Source: Desulfosarcina alkanivorans (GTDB lineage Bacteria; Desulfobacterota; Desulfobacteria; Desulfobacterales; Desulfosarcinaceae). From it: 64,000 bases of DNA. The notes below the pieces were generated by a model. The model was not told the origin of the DNA. It worked only from the letters and a program-made list of their open reading frames with translations, and made no database searches. Every line of letters begins with the position of its first letter. Within the stretch, counting starts at the first letter, position 1. Below, one piece after another: positions 46,305-55,053 of this stretch. A program made the translations under genes and the position numbers. The stretch covers positions 1,860,001 through 1,924,000 of the forward strand of contig NZ_AP021874.1 of NCBI RefSeq assembly GCF_009688945.1, written 5' to 3'.

Positions 46305-47107
46305 CTACTGACCGGCCATCATGGCCGCAATGTCCGCCTCGACGGTGCCGATGGGTTTGATGTCGAATGTTTCCACCAGCACCCTGGCCACGTTGGGGGA
46401 GAGGAAAGCCGGCAGCGTCGGCCCCAGCCGGATGCCCTTGACGCCCAGGAACAGCAACGCCAGCAGCACGGCGACGGCCTTCTGCTCATACCAGGCGATG
46501 TCGTAGGAGATCGGCAGGTCGTTGATGTCTTCCAGGCCGAACACCTCTTTCAGCTTCAGGGCGATGACGGCCAGGGAATAGGCGTCGTTGCACTGGCCGG
46601 CATCCAGGATGCGGGGAATGCCGCCGATGTCGCCCAGGTTCAGCTTGTTGTAGCGGTACTTGGCACAGCCGGCGGTGAGGATCACCGTGTCCTTGGGCAG
46701 GCGTTCGGCCACTTTTGTGTAGTAGCTGCGGCCCTTCTGGCGCCCGTCGCAGCCGGCCATGACCACGAAGCGCTTGATGGCGCCGGATTTGACCGCATCC
46801 ACCACCTTGTCGGCCAGGGCCAGGACCTGGTTGTGGGCGAATCCGCCGAGGATGGTGCCGGTCTCGATCTCGGTGGGCGGCGGGCAGGTTTTGGCTTTTT
46901 CGACGAGGGCGGAAAAATCCTTGGCGCCCCCTTCGGTCCGGCCGGCGATGTGCACGGCGCCTTGAGCTTTTCTTCGTAGACGGCAATGCCCCTGAGCACG
47001 AAGATCAGCAGGTCCTGAAGGTTGGCGGTCTCCTCCGGTTTGCCGCAGACGCCTTTGACGGTGCAGCCGGTGTTTTTGGCGGTTTCCTGACATTGAAAAC
47101 AAAACAT
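46305..47107 (-). pseudogene. hcp: Hybrid-cluster protein (hydroxylamine reductase), internally deleted and frameshifted
   Basis: From ATG 47107 (AAGGAGA before it) the frame encodes the normal Hcp N-terminus: [23 protein letters not shown] with the four cluster Cys, up to VYEEKLK at 46961. There the sequence jumps, in another frame, to [15 protein letters not shown] and continues to a normal C-terminus (AMMAGQ). About 250-300 residues of the roughly 540-residue protein are missing, including the middle hybrid-cluster ligands (His, Glu and one Cys); the later ligands (AGCDG, AGCAK, AGQCND, WYEQKA) remain. The junction lies at a GGCGCC at 46956-46961. Without the middle and in two frames it cannot make a working reductase. 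An assembly error must be excluded. Confidence 0.9.
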
Positions 47108-47175
47108 GAGATTTCTCCTTTTGGGGTTATGAATCGGGTATTCGTATACGGGCCATGCCAATCCCAGGCCCGGTA

Positions 47176-48354
47176 TCAGGTGAAACCATTTTCTTTGTGT
47201 TTCCGGGCAATCGCCGCCGCCAACGCATCCAGTGCGTTGAAGGCCTCCTCCGAGGGCACGCCTTTGCACAGGACGGGATCGATGACGTCCACCTTGAGGT
47301 TGGGAATCATCCCTGCGAGGGCTTCCACGGTCTTTCCGCCCCACCCATAGGAGCCGATGACAGAGAGAAATTTGGTGTTGGGCCGCAGGGCGTTGGCCAG
47401 AAAGGCGGCATAGGCCGCATAGGGATGCGGCCCCGCCAGGACGGTGGGCGTGCCGACAACGATGGTGGCCGCGTCGACCAGGGCCATGGCCAGCTTGCCG
47501 ATATCGGTGACGGCCAGGTTGAACGGCTCGACCCGGACGCCTTTATCCACCAGGGCGCCGATCAGATGGTCGACCATCCGCTGGGTGCTCGCGTGCATGG
47601 ATACGTGCGGCAGCACCACCGTGTTGCGAGGCGCCCCCAGTGTCCAGTCGCGATAGGCATCGACGATAAACGCCGGTCGTGGATACAGTTGTCCATGCCC
47701 GGGGGCGATCATCTCTATTTCGCAGGCGGCGAGCTTCTCCAGGTTCTTTTTGATCACGCTTCTGAAGGGCATCATGATCTCGGCGAAGTAGCGCTTGGCC
47801 GCCTCGAAGACGCGCCCCTCATCGGTAACGAAAAGATCGGCGCTGGCAATGTGGGACCCGAAGAAATCGCAGCTGAACAATATCTTGTCTTCTTCCAGAT
47901 AGGTCACCATGGTCTCGGGCCAGTGAACCCAGGGCGTATGGATGAACGTCAGGGTTTTATCACCCAGGGAAAGTGTTTCCCCATCTTTAACGGAAATGAA
48001 GGCTTCCTCCGGTATGTTCAACAGGTCGATCAGCATGCCCCTGGCTTTGGGGGTGGTGATCAGCCGGGCGCCGGGGTATTTTTCGAGAACCTGCAACAGG
48101 GTTCCCGAATGGTCCTGCTCCGCATGATGGGAGACGATGTAATCGATCCTGGGGACACCCTCGAGCTGGGCCATGAATTCCCCGGCCATGGGGGGATCGA
48201 CCGTGTCCAGTAAAACGGTCTTCTGGCTGCCTTCAATCAGATAGGCGTTATAGCTGGTTCCGTCAGGAAGGGGAATCAGCGAGTCGAACAGACGGCTGTC
48301 CCAGTCCACGGAACCCATCCAGTATATATGGTCCTTGATTTTTCGTGTTTTCAT
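47176..48354 (-). CDS. Flavodiiron protein (A-type flavoprotein, O2/NO reductase)
   Basis: A 392-residue cytoplasmic enzyme that reduces O2 to water or NO to N2O, normally fed by rubredoxin. The metallo-beta-lactamase domain keeps all diiron ligands: SHHAEQDH near 75-82, LHW-type His in HTPWVHWPE, Asp in FSCDFFGSH and His in APGHG. The C-terminal flavodoxin domain (from about 250) has SMHASTQRM and [14 protein letters not shown] for FMN. It lies between DUF1858 and the broken hcp on one strand, a typical nitrosative/oxidative-stress group in sulfate reducers. GGAGGTGCACC precedes the ATG. Confidence 0.96.
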   Translation of the reverse strand: MKTRKIKDHIYWMGSVDWDSRLFDSLIPLPDGTSYNAYLIEGSQKTVLLDTVDPPMAGEFMAQLEGVPRIDYIVSHHAEQDHSGTLLQVLEKYPGARLITTPKARGMLIDLLNIPEEAFISVKDGETLSLGDKTLTFIHTPWVHWPETMVTYLEEDKILFSCDFFGSHIASADLFVTDEGRVFEAAKRYFAEIMMPFRSVIKKNLEKLAACEIEMIAPGHGQLYPRPAFIVDAYRDWTLGAPRNTVVLPHVSMHASTQRMVDHLIGALVDKGVRVEPFNLAVTDIGKLAMALVDAATIVVGTPTVLAGPHPYAAYAAFLANALRPNTKFLSVIGSYGWGGKTVEALAGMIPNLKVDVIDPVLCKGVPSEEAFNALDALAAAIARKHKENGFT

Positions 48355-48421
48355 GGTGCACCTCCCTTTTTGGGTATTGAATGATGTCGGGCTGATTTAT
48401 CAGACTGCTTCGCCGGACGAT

Positions 48422-48652
48422 TCAGCGGCTGTTCCCCGCCGGCGCCGTGTAACCGTCAATAACCGTATCGATGCGCTGGCGCAATTGATCCAGGTCAAGG
48501 TGATATTCCCGGGCGACGTCCGCCAGGGTGTGAAAGGCCTCCGCCGGACAGCCCGGGCACGGCAGGCCCAGTTCCATGAACAATGGCAGCAGGCGTGGAT
48601 GCCGGTCCAGAAGCGCCTTGACGGTAATGTCTCGTGATAAAGCGGGTATCAT
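48422..48652 (-). CDS. DUF1858 (hybrid-cluster-associated) protein
   Basis: A 76-residue cytoplasmic protein matching DUF1858: ITVKALLDRHPRLLPLFMELGLPCPGCPAEAFHTLADVAREY, with the conserved CxxC. The family often accompanies hybrid-cluster proteins and may handle electrons or Fe-S clusters. ATG 48652 is taken in place of TTG 48661. It is the first gene of the stress operon; a Crp/Fnr-type site and a -10 box lie 95-135 bp upstream. Confidence 0.88.
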   Translation of the reverse strand: MIPALSRDITVKALLDRHPRLLPLFMELGLPCPGCPAEAFHTLADVAREYHLDLDQLRQRIDTVIDGYTAPAGNSR

Positions 48653-48746
48653 GGCTGGCAATTCTGAAATCCGTTCTTTGGCGCCTGATCCGGCCGGCGG
48701 TGGTTGTCCGCAAAAAACCGGTCGGCGTGTCAGTGTTGAGCTAAGG

Positions 48747-48786
48747 ATAATACCGGACTTCCAATCCGTCTTTGCGCTATCGCAAA
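48747..48786 (-). promoter_or_regulatory. Crp/Fnr-type operator and -10 box upstream of the stress operon
   Basis: A perfect inverted repeat TTTGCG-CTAT-CGCAAA at 48771-48786 has the TTGNN-N4-NNCAA geometry of FNR/CRP sites. On the minus strand a TATTAT -10 (48752-48747) follows so that the site centre lies about 38-41 bases before the expected transcription start, a class II activator position. The Crp/Fnr gene next to it is the obvious candidate regulator. Confidence 0.75.
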
Positions 48787-48852
48787 CAAGATTGATTTTC
48801 TAAAAAAAAGGGACAGGAAGAAAGCTGGGGGAATGGCGTTTTCGCGTGAGGG

Positions 48853-49533
48853 TCAACCCGTTTCAGAGAATTGAACCAGAGCGTGAGGGTCAGTGACAAC
48901 GATTTGTTCGCGACCGGACAGAATCCAGCCTTTTTTTTCCCAGGCGCTGAGCGTACGGCTGACGGTATATAAGGTCGTCCCGGAGTAGTCGGCGATATTT
49001 TGACGACTCAGGGGGAGATTGATCTGTATCCCCTCGGGGTGCTTCAACCCGGCCCGCCGCATGAGCCGGAGAAGGGAACGGGCAATGCGCTGATCCACAT
49101 GTTCGGTGCACACCTCCAGGTAGCGATGCTGGACATCGTCGATCCGCTCCAGGATGATGCCCATCAGGTTTATGGCGATATCGGGATATCGGTGCATGGC
49201 TTGAATCATCGTCGGTTTATCCCAGCCGACAACGACCGTCTCCTCCACGGATTCGGCAGTGACCGGATAAGCCCATCGCTTGAGGACGGTAATGGCGGCG
49301 GTCAATTCGCCGGCTCCGATATATCGAAAAATGACTTCCCTGCCCTGCTCATTGAGCTTGGTCAGTTTCAGGCGGCCCCGATTCACTAAAAAACAACTTG
49401 CCGCCGGATCGCCCTGATGAAAAAGAACGCTTTTGGGTTTCAGTATAATCCGGCGGCCTTTCTCTACGAGCCCCGACAGCTGGTCGCGGGTCAGGCCTTT
49501 GAAAATATCCGATTTGGGCAGGCTGGTATCCAT
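48853..49533 (-). CDS. Crp/Fnr-family transcriptional regulator
   Basis: A 226-residue protein with an N-terminal cyclic-nucleotide-binding-like sensor domain, a dimerisation helix (MGIILERIDDVQHRYLEVC) and a C-terminal winged helix-turn-helix; the recognition helix SGTTLYTVSRTLSAWE has the SR pair that reads TTG half sites. There is no N-terminal Cys cluster as in oxygen-sensing FNR, which fits HcpR/DNR-like proteins that sense NO through haem. It lies just upstream of, and on the same strand as, the DUF1858-flavodiiron-hcp group and a matching operator, so it probably controls the nitrosative-stress response. Confidence 0.9.
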   Translation of the reverse strand: MDTSLPKSDIFKGLTRDQLSGLVEKGRRIILKPKSVLFHQGDPAASCFLVNRGRLKLTKLNEQGREVIFRYIGAGELTAAITVLKRWAYPVTAESVEETVVVGWDKPTMIQAMHRYPDIAINLMGIILERIDDVQHRYLEVCTEHVDQRIARSLLRLMRRAGLKHPEGIQINLPLSRQNIADYSGTTLYTVSRTLSAWEKKGWILSGREQIVVTDPHALVQFSETG

Positions 49534-49668
49534 ATGTATTCAATGCAGCTTCGGGTGCATCCCAAAAAGTTTACGGATCCGGATCCAAAATTATCGCACC
49601 CGTCATAAGGCCGGAGCCGGTGAGCAATCAGCGGCATGCAGGAATCGCTCACCAGCTCGTCAGCGCTT

Positions 49669-50694
49669 TTATTTCTTTCCGGCCAGCGACTTCACCCCCA
49701 TCGTATTGATCAACTGGTTGATGTCGGTGGTTTTCAGGTTCATCCCGCCTTCCGAAACGGGCAGGAGCATGATCTTTTTCTCCTGCAGGGCCTCGGCGAT
49801 GCGCAGCTTCACCAGGGCCTCGCCGCCGGAACCGGCCAGGGCGTTGTTCATCTCCTGGATGCCCTTGGCCTCGGCAATCCCCTCTGCCTTGATGGCCTCG
49901 GCCAGCAGTTTCTGCTTCTCGTAGTAGACATCGGCTTCGATCTTGGCCTTGCGGAAGACGCCGTCGGCATCGGCGATCAACTTGTTGACCTCACCCTTGG
50001 CCTCCTCCAGCTTGCGCTTGTATTCCTCAAGGGCGGCATGCTGGGCGGATTTGTTCTTCTGCACCTGCTGGTCGGCCACCTTCTTGTCTTCGATGGCCTT
50101 CTGGTATTCCTTGTTGAAGCGGTAGTCCTTGGTGAGAACTTTTTCCACCACGATCCCCATGGGGCCGAGCATCTTCTGGAGCACGTCCTTGGCACGCCGG
50201 GCCTGCCGTTCACGGCTGTCGGCCACGTAAAACTCTTCGGTGGTCAGTTCCCCGAAGATGTCACGCGGTTTGCTGCGGGCGATGGTTCGCACGATCTTGT
50301 CCCGCAGGGTGCGGTTGTTACGGGCCACGTTCTGGAGGATAAAGGGCGCCTTCTCCGCGTCGATGCGGTAGGCGATGATCACATCCAGGCTGATGTCGTT
50401 GCCGTCGATGGTTTTAAAAAGCAGATCGTCCCGGTTGCGGCGGTCCCCGCGGGCATGCTCAAAAACCATCTCCAGATTCTGCAGTTTGGTGTCGAAGGTG
50501 TGCCAGTCGTTGATAAAAGGCAAAAAAATGTAGGTGGAGCCGGCCGGGTAGGCCTTGTCCTCCACGCCTTTGCCGGTGAGGGCGAATTTCCGGGTGCGCA
50601 CCCCCACCTCGGTTTCACCGGTGGTGTAAAAGACGCATCCCGTGGTGGTAAACAGCCAGCAGACGGCCAGGCCAATCAATGTCATGCGCTTCAT
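49669..50694 (-). CDS. SPFH/prohibitin-family membrane protein (HflC-like)
   Basis: A 341-residue protein with an N-terminal signal or anchor ending in TTTGC, which could be a lipoprotein site, followed by an SPFH domain (SLDVIIAYRIDAEKAPFI) and a long coiled coil rich in Lys, Glu and Ala (about 195-290). SPFH proteins form large membrane-bound rings that partner with proteases or organise lipids. It overlaps the upstream SPFH gene by four bases (ATGA), so the two should be made together and form a hetero-oligomer like HflK-HflC. No FtsH or NfeD gene is next to them. Confidence 0.87.
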   Translation of the reverse strand: MKRMTLIGLAVCWLFTTTGCVFYTTGETEVGVRTRKFALTGKGVEDKAYPAGSTYIFLPFINDWHTFDTKLQNLEMVFEHARGDRRNRDDLLFKTIDGNDISLDVIIAYRIDAEKAPFILQNVARNNRTLRDKIVRTIARSKPRDIFGELTTEEFYVADSRERQARRAKDVLQKMLGPMGIVVEKVLTKDYRFNKEYQKAIEDKKVADQQVQKNKSAQHAALEEYKRKLEEAKGEVNKLIADADGVFRKAKIEADVYYEKQKLLAEAIKAEGIAEAKGIQEMNNALAGSGGEALVKLRIAEALQEKKIMLLPVSEGGMNLKTTDINQLINTMGVKSLAGKK

Positions 50695-51788
50695 CGGGCA
50701 CCTCCTTTGCGCACGTCAAAAAGCCTGAGTGCGTTGTCCAGATCCAGCGGATTGACGCCGGCACCCCCGTCGCTGGGCAACACGATCAGGTCCAGCCCCT
50801 TGTAGACGTCAGCCATTTTCAACCCCACCATTCGCTCTGAGCCCATGCCCTTGAGGGCGTCGTTTTTCAGGCGCACCTTTTCCGCCTCGGCCAGCCTGAC
50901 CAACAGGTCCGCCTCGGCCTTCTTGGTTCGCACATACAGGTCTTTCTCGGCGATCTTGCGGGTCACGTAGGCCCGCCCCTGCTCCATTTCCACATCCACG
51001 ACCACGCGCCCTTCCTGGACGATCTTCTTCAACTCGGCCTCCTCGGTGGCGGCCCGGGCCGCAGCCCGGTTGGTGAAGACCAGCTGGTCCTGGAGCTTCT
51101 TTTCCTCGATATTCTTCTGGATCTCCGTGCTGTAGCGGAAGTAGCGCACCAGCACCTGCTCCACCCGGATGCCTTTGGGGTTCAACTCCGTATTGAGCAG
51201 GTCCCGGGCTTCCTGGGCCTTTTTGACGCGCATGAAGCTGTTGTAAAAATCCTCGGTGGTCAGTTTGCCCAGCGTCTCCTTCAAGGCCGGCTCGGCCTTG
51301 GGTATGATGCCGTTGTCTTCGAACAGGCTGCCGGGCCCGATCTTGGTGAAGACCAGGTAGGGGTCCTCAATGCGGTATAGAATGGAGACATCCACGTCCA
51401 CGAAAAATCCGTCGGACGTCTGGATATGGGCCACCCGGTCCTTGCGGGCCAGGTCGGCAGCCGTCCGCGGGTAGTCGGTCAATTCCAGCACCTGAACATC
51501 GCGCGGCAGCCGATACATCTGCTGCATGCCGGGAACCACCAGGTTGAGGCCGGCGGTATGCACCTCCTTCTGGACCCCGCGGTTCATTCCCAGTCGCACC
51601 ACCTTGATGCCGAACTCGTTGGGTTCGATGTAGACGAACAGCAGGTTGTAGGCAAACACCACGATGGCCGCGGCAATCACCAGGTACTTGAATTTGCCGC
51701 CGCCGGGGATCCTGATTTTAGGGATGGCAATTCGCTTCTTTTTGACCATGTTGAACAGTTCCGCCCCTTGCGAGGTCTGTTCTGCCAT
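50691..51788 (-). CDS. SPFH/prohibitin-family membrane protein (HflK-like)
   Basis: A 365-residue protein with a basic N-terminus, one membrane helix (KYLVIAAAIVVFAYNLLFVYI) near residue 40, an SPFH domain (VDVDVSILYRIEDPYLVF) and a C-terminal coiled coil (ENRAAARAATEEAELKK-like region). It is the first of a coupled pair with the HflC-like gene. ATG 51788 has AGGAGGA at good spacing. It follows the flippase gene by 49 bp, so it may be in the same operon as cysteine desulfidase and flippase. Confidence 0.87.
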   Translation of the reverse strand: MAEQTSQGAELFNMVKKKRIAIPKIRIPGGGKFKYLVIAAAIVVFAYNLLFVYIEPNEFGIKVVRLGMNRGVQKEVHTAGLNLVVPGMQQMYRLPRDVQVLELTDYPRTAADLARKDRVAHIQTSDGFFVDVDVSILYRIEDPYLVFTKIGPGSLFEDNGIIPKAEPALKETLGKLTTEDFYNSFMRVKKAQEARDLLNTELNPKGIRVEQVLVRYFRYSTEIQKNIEEKKLQDQLVFTNRAAARAATEEAELKKIVQEGRVVVDVEMEQGRAYVTRKIAEKDLYVRTKKAEADLLVRLAEAEKVRLKNDALKGMGSERMVGLKMADVYKGLDLIVLPSDGGAGVNPLDLDNALRLFDVRKGGAR

Positions 51789-51837
51789 AAGCATCCTCCT
51801 CCTCATCGTTATTGCAAAATTAGCGTTAACCCTTCAT

Positions 51838-53478
51838 TTACGTTGACGATGCCGGCATATGCCCCATGGGGACACGGCCGGGCTGCGGGTTGAAAAATCC
51901 GACCATCCACAACACCATGGCGAACAGTGCCGGCACCACCACCAGTGAAAAAATCATACCGATGCCGGTAAATGCCATCAGTGCATAGGTCAGGTAGAGG
52001 GCAGCCGCCGCGCCGGGCCAGGAGATCCGGGCAGTGTGAAGATCGGGAGGCAGCAGCCGGAAAAAAAGAAAAAAATGAATCAGCATGGCTCCCGCCGTGG
52101 CCATGGCAGCCCCTTCGATACCGGCCAGAGGGATCAGGTTGACGTTGAGAATCAGGTTGGCAGTGGCAACCACCAGGGTCATCCGCTTCAATCGGGCGGC
52201 CTGCTGCCGCGCCTCGAAAACCGGCTCCAGGGCCGTCACCGCAGAAAAAAAGATCAGCCCCGGCAACACCAGGGCAAATACGGTAAAGGACGCCCCCACC
52301 CATTGCTGCAGGCCGAACACCAGGGCCATCACCCGGGGAAAATTCAACAGGACAAGGATGGCCGCCACGCCGTGGAAAAAAAACAGGCCCCGGGCGGCTG
52401 AGCCGATGACCATCCCCAGCCGGTGGTCAAGCCGCGCGGCAACCCGCTGGTTGGCCAGCCGGCGGAAAACGGGACGCAGGCTCCCAGGGACGACCAGAAA
52501 GAGGCGGGCCAGAATCAGGGCCCGGGCATATATCCCCAACTCCATGGGACTGGCAAACCAGCCCAGGATCAACATGTCCAGGTAAAAAACCACATCCAGC
52601 AGATTGTCGGTAAACAGGAAGGTCCGGCCCTTGTCCATCACCTGTGACATGTGCTTCCGGCCGGCGAGTATGGCGGAAACGGCGGGCAGCCTGACCGTCT
52701 TTCGCCCCGCCCCCGCCATCACGATCTGGCTGATGAGAAAGGCGGCGGCCAGCAGGGGGACGGGGACATCGGCCATGCACAGCACCAGGGTGGCCGCCAG
52801 AAAAACAATCCGCTGGCGGATTCTCAGACCGGCAGCCGCAGCGTAACGCCCCGTTGCGTTGAGCATGGCCGACCGCAGGGTGTTGATGTTCTGAAAAAAA
52901 ATGGTGGGGCCCAGCAGCAGGTACAGGACAGGGTCATCCCCCTGCCGCCCCGGACCGGCAATCGAAAAAGCAGCGCCCGCACAAAGGATCATGGCGCCAG
53001 CCCCCAGGGCCAGCAGGGCCGCCAGGGCATCGGCGCAGGTGTCATCGGCGGATTCGGGAGACCGGGCGATACGGTTCTCGACGAACAGGGGAATGCCGTA
53101 GCAGGCAAGGTAGCCGGCAACCGCCAGCAGGGAGAAGAACCAGGCAAAAACACCGAGGCCGGCCGGACCGTAATAGCGGTCCACCACGATCATGGCCAAC
53201 AGGCCGGTGGCGATGCCCGCCAGCCGGTCCGCCACCAGGGGAACGGAATTCAGGTTGAACGGATCGTCGCCACCGGTTTTGCGGGAGCGGATTCTATCCA
53301 GCCACCCGAGAACCTGTTCACGTTGACGCGAAACCCAATTGAACAGGGCCGTCACGTCCGGGCGCACAGGCGCCCCCCCGCCGGATGTCCCGGGCGGCGG
53401 GTCGGGAAAATCGGCGCCCTCCCCCTCCCGGGCGGTGCCGCCTTCCCGGAGGGACCTATGGTTCGGGGGATCAGACAT
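51838..53478 (-). CDS. MOP-superfamily flippase (polysaccharide/lipid exporter)
   Basis: A 546-residue membrane protein with about 12-14 helices of the Wzx/MATE-like MOP fold, beginning after a hydrophilic N-terminal region of about 75 residues (VPLVADRLAGIATGLLAMIVVDRYYGPAGLGVFAW is the first helix pair). Such proteins move lipid-linked sugars or related lipids across the inner membrane. No glycosyltransferase is nearby, so the substrate is unknown. The start overlaps the end of the desulfidase gene by 8 bases (ATGTCTGA), indicating translational coupling. Confidence 0.85.
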   Translation of the reverse strand: MSDPPNHRSLREGGTAREGEGADFPDPPPGTSGGGAPVRPDVTALFNWVSRQREQVLGWLDRIRSRKTGGDDPFNLNSVPLVADRLAGIATGLLAMIVVDRYYGPAGLGVFAWFFSLLAVAGYLACYGIPLFVENRIARSPESADDTCADALAALLALGAGAMILCAGAAFSIAGPGRQGDDPVLYLLLGPTIFFQNINTLRSAMLNATGRYAAAAGLRIRQRIVFLAATLVLCMADVPVPLLAAAFLISQIVMAGAGRKTVRLPAVSAILAGRKHMSQVMDKGRTFLFTDNLLDVVFYLDMLILGWFASPMELGIYARALILARLFLVVPGSLRPVFRRLANQRVAARLDHRLGMVIGSAARGLFFFHGVAAILVLLNFPRVMALVFGLQQWVGASFTVFALVLPGLIFFSAVTALEPVFEARQQAARLKRMTLVVATANLILNVNLIPLAGIEGAAMATAGAMLIHFFLFFRLLPPDLHTARISWPGAAAALYLTYALMAFTGIGMIFSLVVVPALFAMVLWMVGFFNPQPGRVPMGHMPASST

Positions 53479-54790
53479 CCGAGAACTGCTTTTCCAGCAT
53501 GATGTTGAGAATGGTCCGATCGGTTTCGATCATGCCCTGGGTCGTCAGGGTGCCGATGTTTTTCATGGTGTCTTCGGGCGACCGTCCGATAATCCCGTCG
53601 GTGAAGCTGACGTTGACGCCCTGGAGTGAAAAAAGTGCCGCCTGGACGGCGGTTCCGGCGGCAGTGGCCAGTTTCAGGGCGCATCCGCCCTTGGCCCCGT
53701 CGCAGATGACGCCGGCCAGGTCTTCGGCAAGGTTCTTGATGGCCCCGGCAATGTGATGTTTCGTGCCCCCCATGAGGTAGGTCACCCCGGCCGCGGCGCC
53801 GGCGCCGGCGGCCACGCTGCAGCCGCAGATGGCCGACAGGCGCCCGGTGTAAGCCTTCACATAGGCGGTAATGATGTGGCTCAGCCCAATGGCCTGAACG
53901 ACGGTGAGATGGTTCACGGCAAGAAATTCTTCGATGGCGACAATAGGTAAAATGGCCGTCAGTCCGTGATTGCCCGAACCGGCACTGCTCATGGCCGGCA
54001 GCTTGACGCCGGACATGCGCGCATCGGCAGCCGATGACGCCAGAATCCGCGCGGCGGTGATCATGTCCCGCTTGATCAATCCCTGGCGCACCAGGCGCTC
54101 CAGGGTGCGCCCCACCCCCAGGCCGCTGCCGTGCTTGAGGCCATAATCCGCCAACCGCATGTTGACTTCGATACCGGATTCCAGAAAGGCCAGGTCGTCG
54201 TCATCCAGGTCGTCGAGCAGTTCCAGGAGCTGGTCCAGGGAGCGTTTCTTGAGCCAGGCTTCCAGGTCCGCCAGCCGGCTTTTGCCGTCACTGCTTTCCG
54301 AAATGGGCAGCAGGTCGCTGTCGGTAATCGCCTCTCCGTCCAGGGTCAGGGACACGATGTTGTCATGAAGGCCGGTGATGACGGATTCGGCCACCTGCCC
54401 GCAGCCCCTGACAACGGTCCGGATAAGCAGGCCGACCTGGTCCCTGAGCAGGTTCACCTTCACCCGTCCCGCGTCGACGATCTGCCGTGCAGCCGAAACG
54501 GCAGCCTCATCCACCGTATCCAGCACCTCCAGCCGCAGGCCCGCATCGCCGCCGAATGCCCCCAGCGCCGATGCCATGTCCAGGCCGCTGAGCCCGCCGG
54601 TACCGGGAATCGACACGGCCAGTCCGTTTTTATAGATGTTCGGATCCACCCAGATTTCGATATCATCGATCTGCTTTTCGGACAGCAGCGACACGGCCGC
54701 AGCCGCTCCCAGTGCGATGGCCACAGGTTCGGTACAGCCCAGCGCCGGAGCCACCTGGATCCTTAAAATATCCTTGACAGTATAGGGCAT
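53471..54790 (-). CDS. L-cysteine desulfidase-like protein (UPF0597/CyuA)
   Basis: A 439-residue Fe-S enzyme related to L-serine ammonia-lyase alpha. It breaks cysteine into pyruvate, ammonia and sulfide in the cytoplasm. The cluster Cys are in place: PALGCTEPVAIALG near residue 19, SAICGCSVAAGAGA, and ICDGAKGGCALKLATAAGTA. Residues about 185-225 form an acidic helical insert with DDLDDDDLAF. The ATG at 54790 has GGAGGGGAT before it; an upstream GTG at 54817 is less likely. Coupled to the flippase gene. Confidence 0.92.
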   Translation of the reverse strand: MPYTVKDILRIQVAPALGCTEPVAIALGAAAAVSLLSEKQIDDIEIWVDPNIYKNGLAVSIPGTGGLSGLDMASALGAFGGDAGLRLEVLDTVDEAAVSAARQIVDAGRVKVNLLRDQVGLLIRTVVRGCGQVAESVITGLHDNIVSLTLDGEAITDSDLLPISESSDGKSRLADLEAWLKKRSLDQLLELLDDLDDDDLAFLESGIEVNMRLADYGLKHGSGLGVGRTLERLVRQGLIKRDMITAARILASSAADARMSGVKLPAMSSAGSGNHGLTAILPIVAIEEFLAVNHLTVVQAIGLSHIITAYVKAYTGRLSAICGCSVAAGAGAAAGVTYLMGGTKHHIAGAIKNLAEDLAGVICDGAKGGCALKLATAAGTAVQAALFSLQGVNVSFTDGIIGRSPEDTMKNIGTLTTQGMIETDRTILNIMLEKQFSDV

Positions 54791-55053
54791 ATCCCCTCCT
54801 TGATCGCCGGTTCCCATTCATTGACGGCCAATTTGCCGGATTCCGGGCGGACCCGGTTGGACGGGCCAGGATGCTGCACCAGGCTCAGGTCTGAATGCCT
54901 GACCGGCTCGATGTATCCATCCGCTTTCAATTCTCACCATCGGCGTACGAAAATAATTTTTCATCTTTTTCAGGTAGATACCGGACAGGGACACCATATT
55001 GTTTTTTGGGGTTTTATTCAACAGCAGAGGCGCAACCGGATCGGGAACGACCA

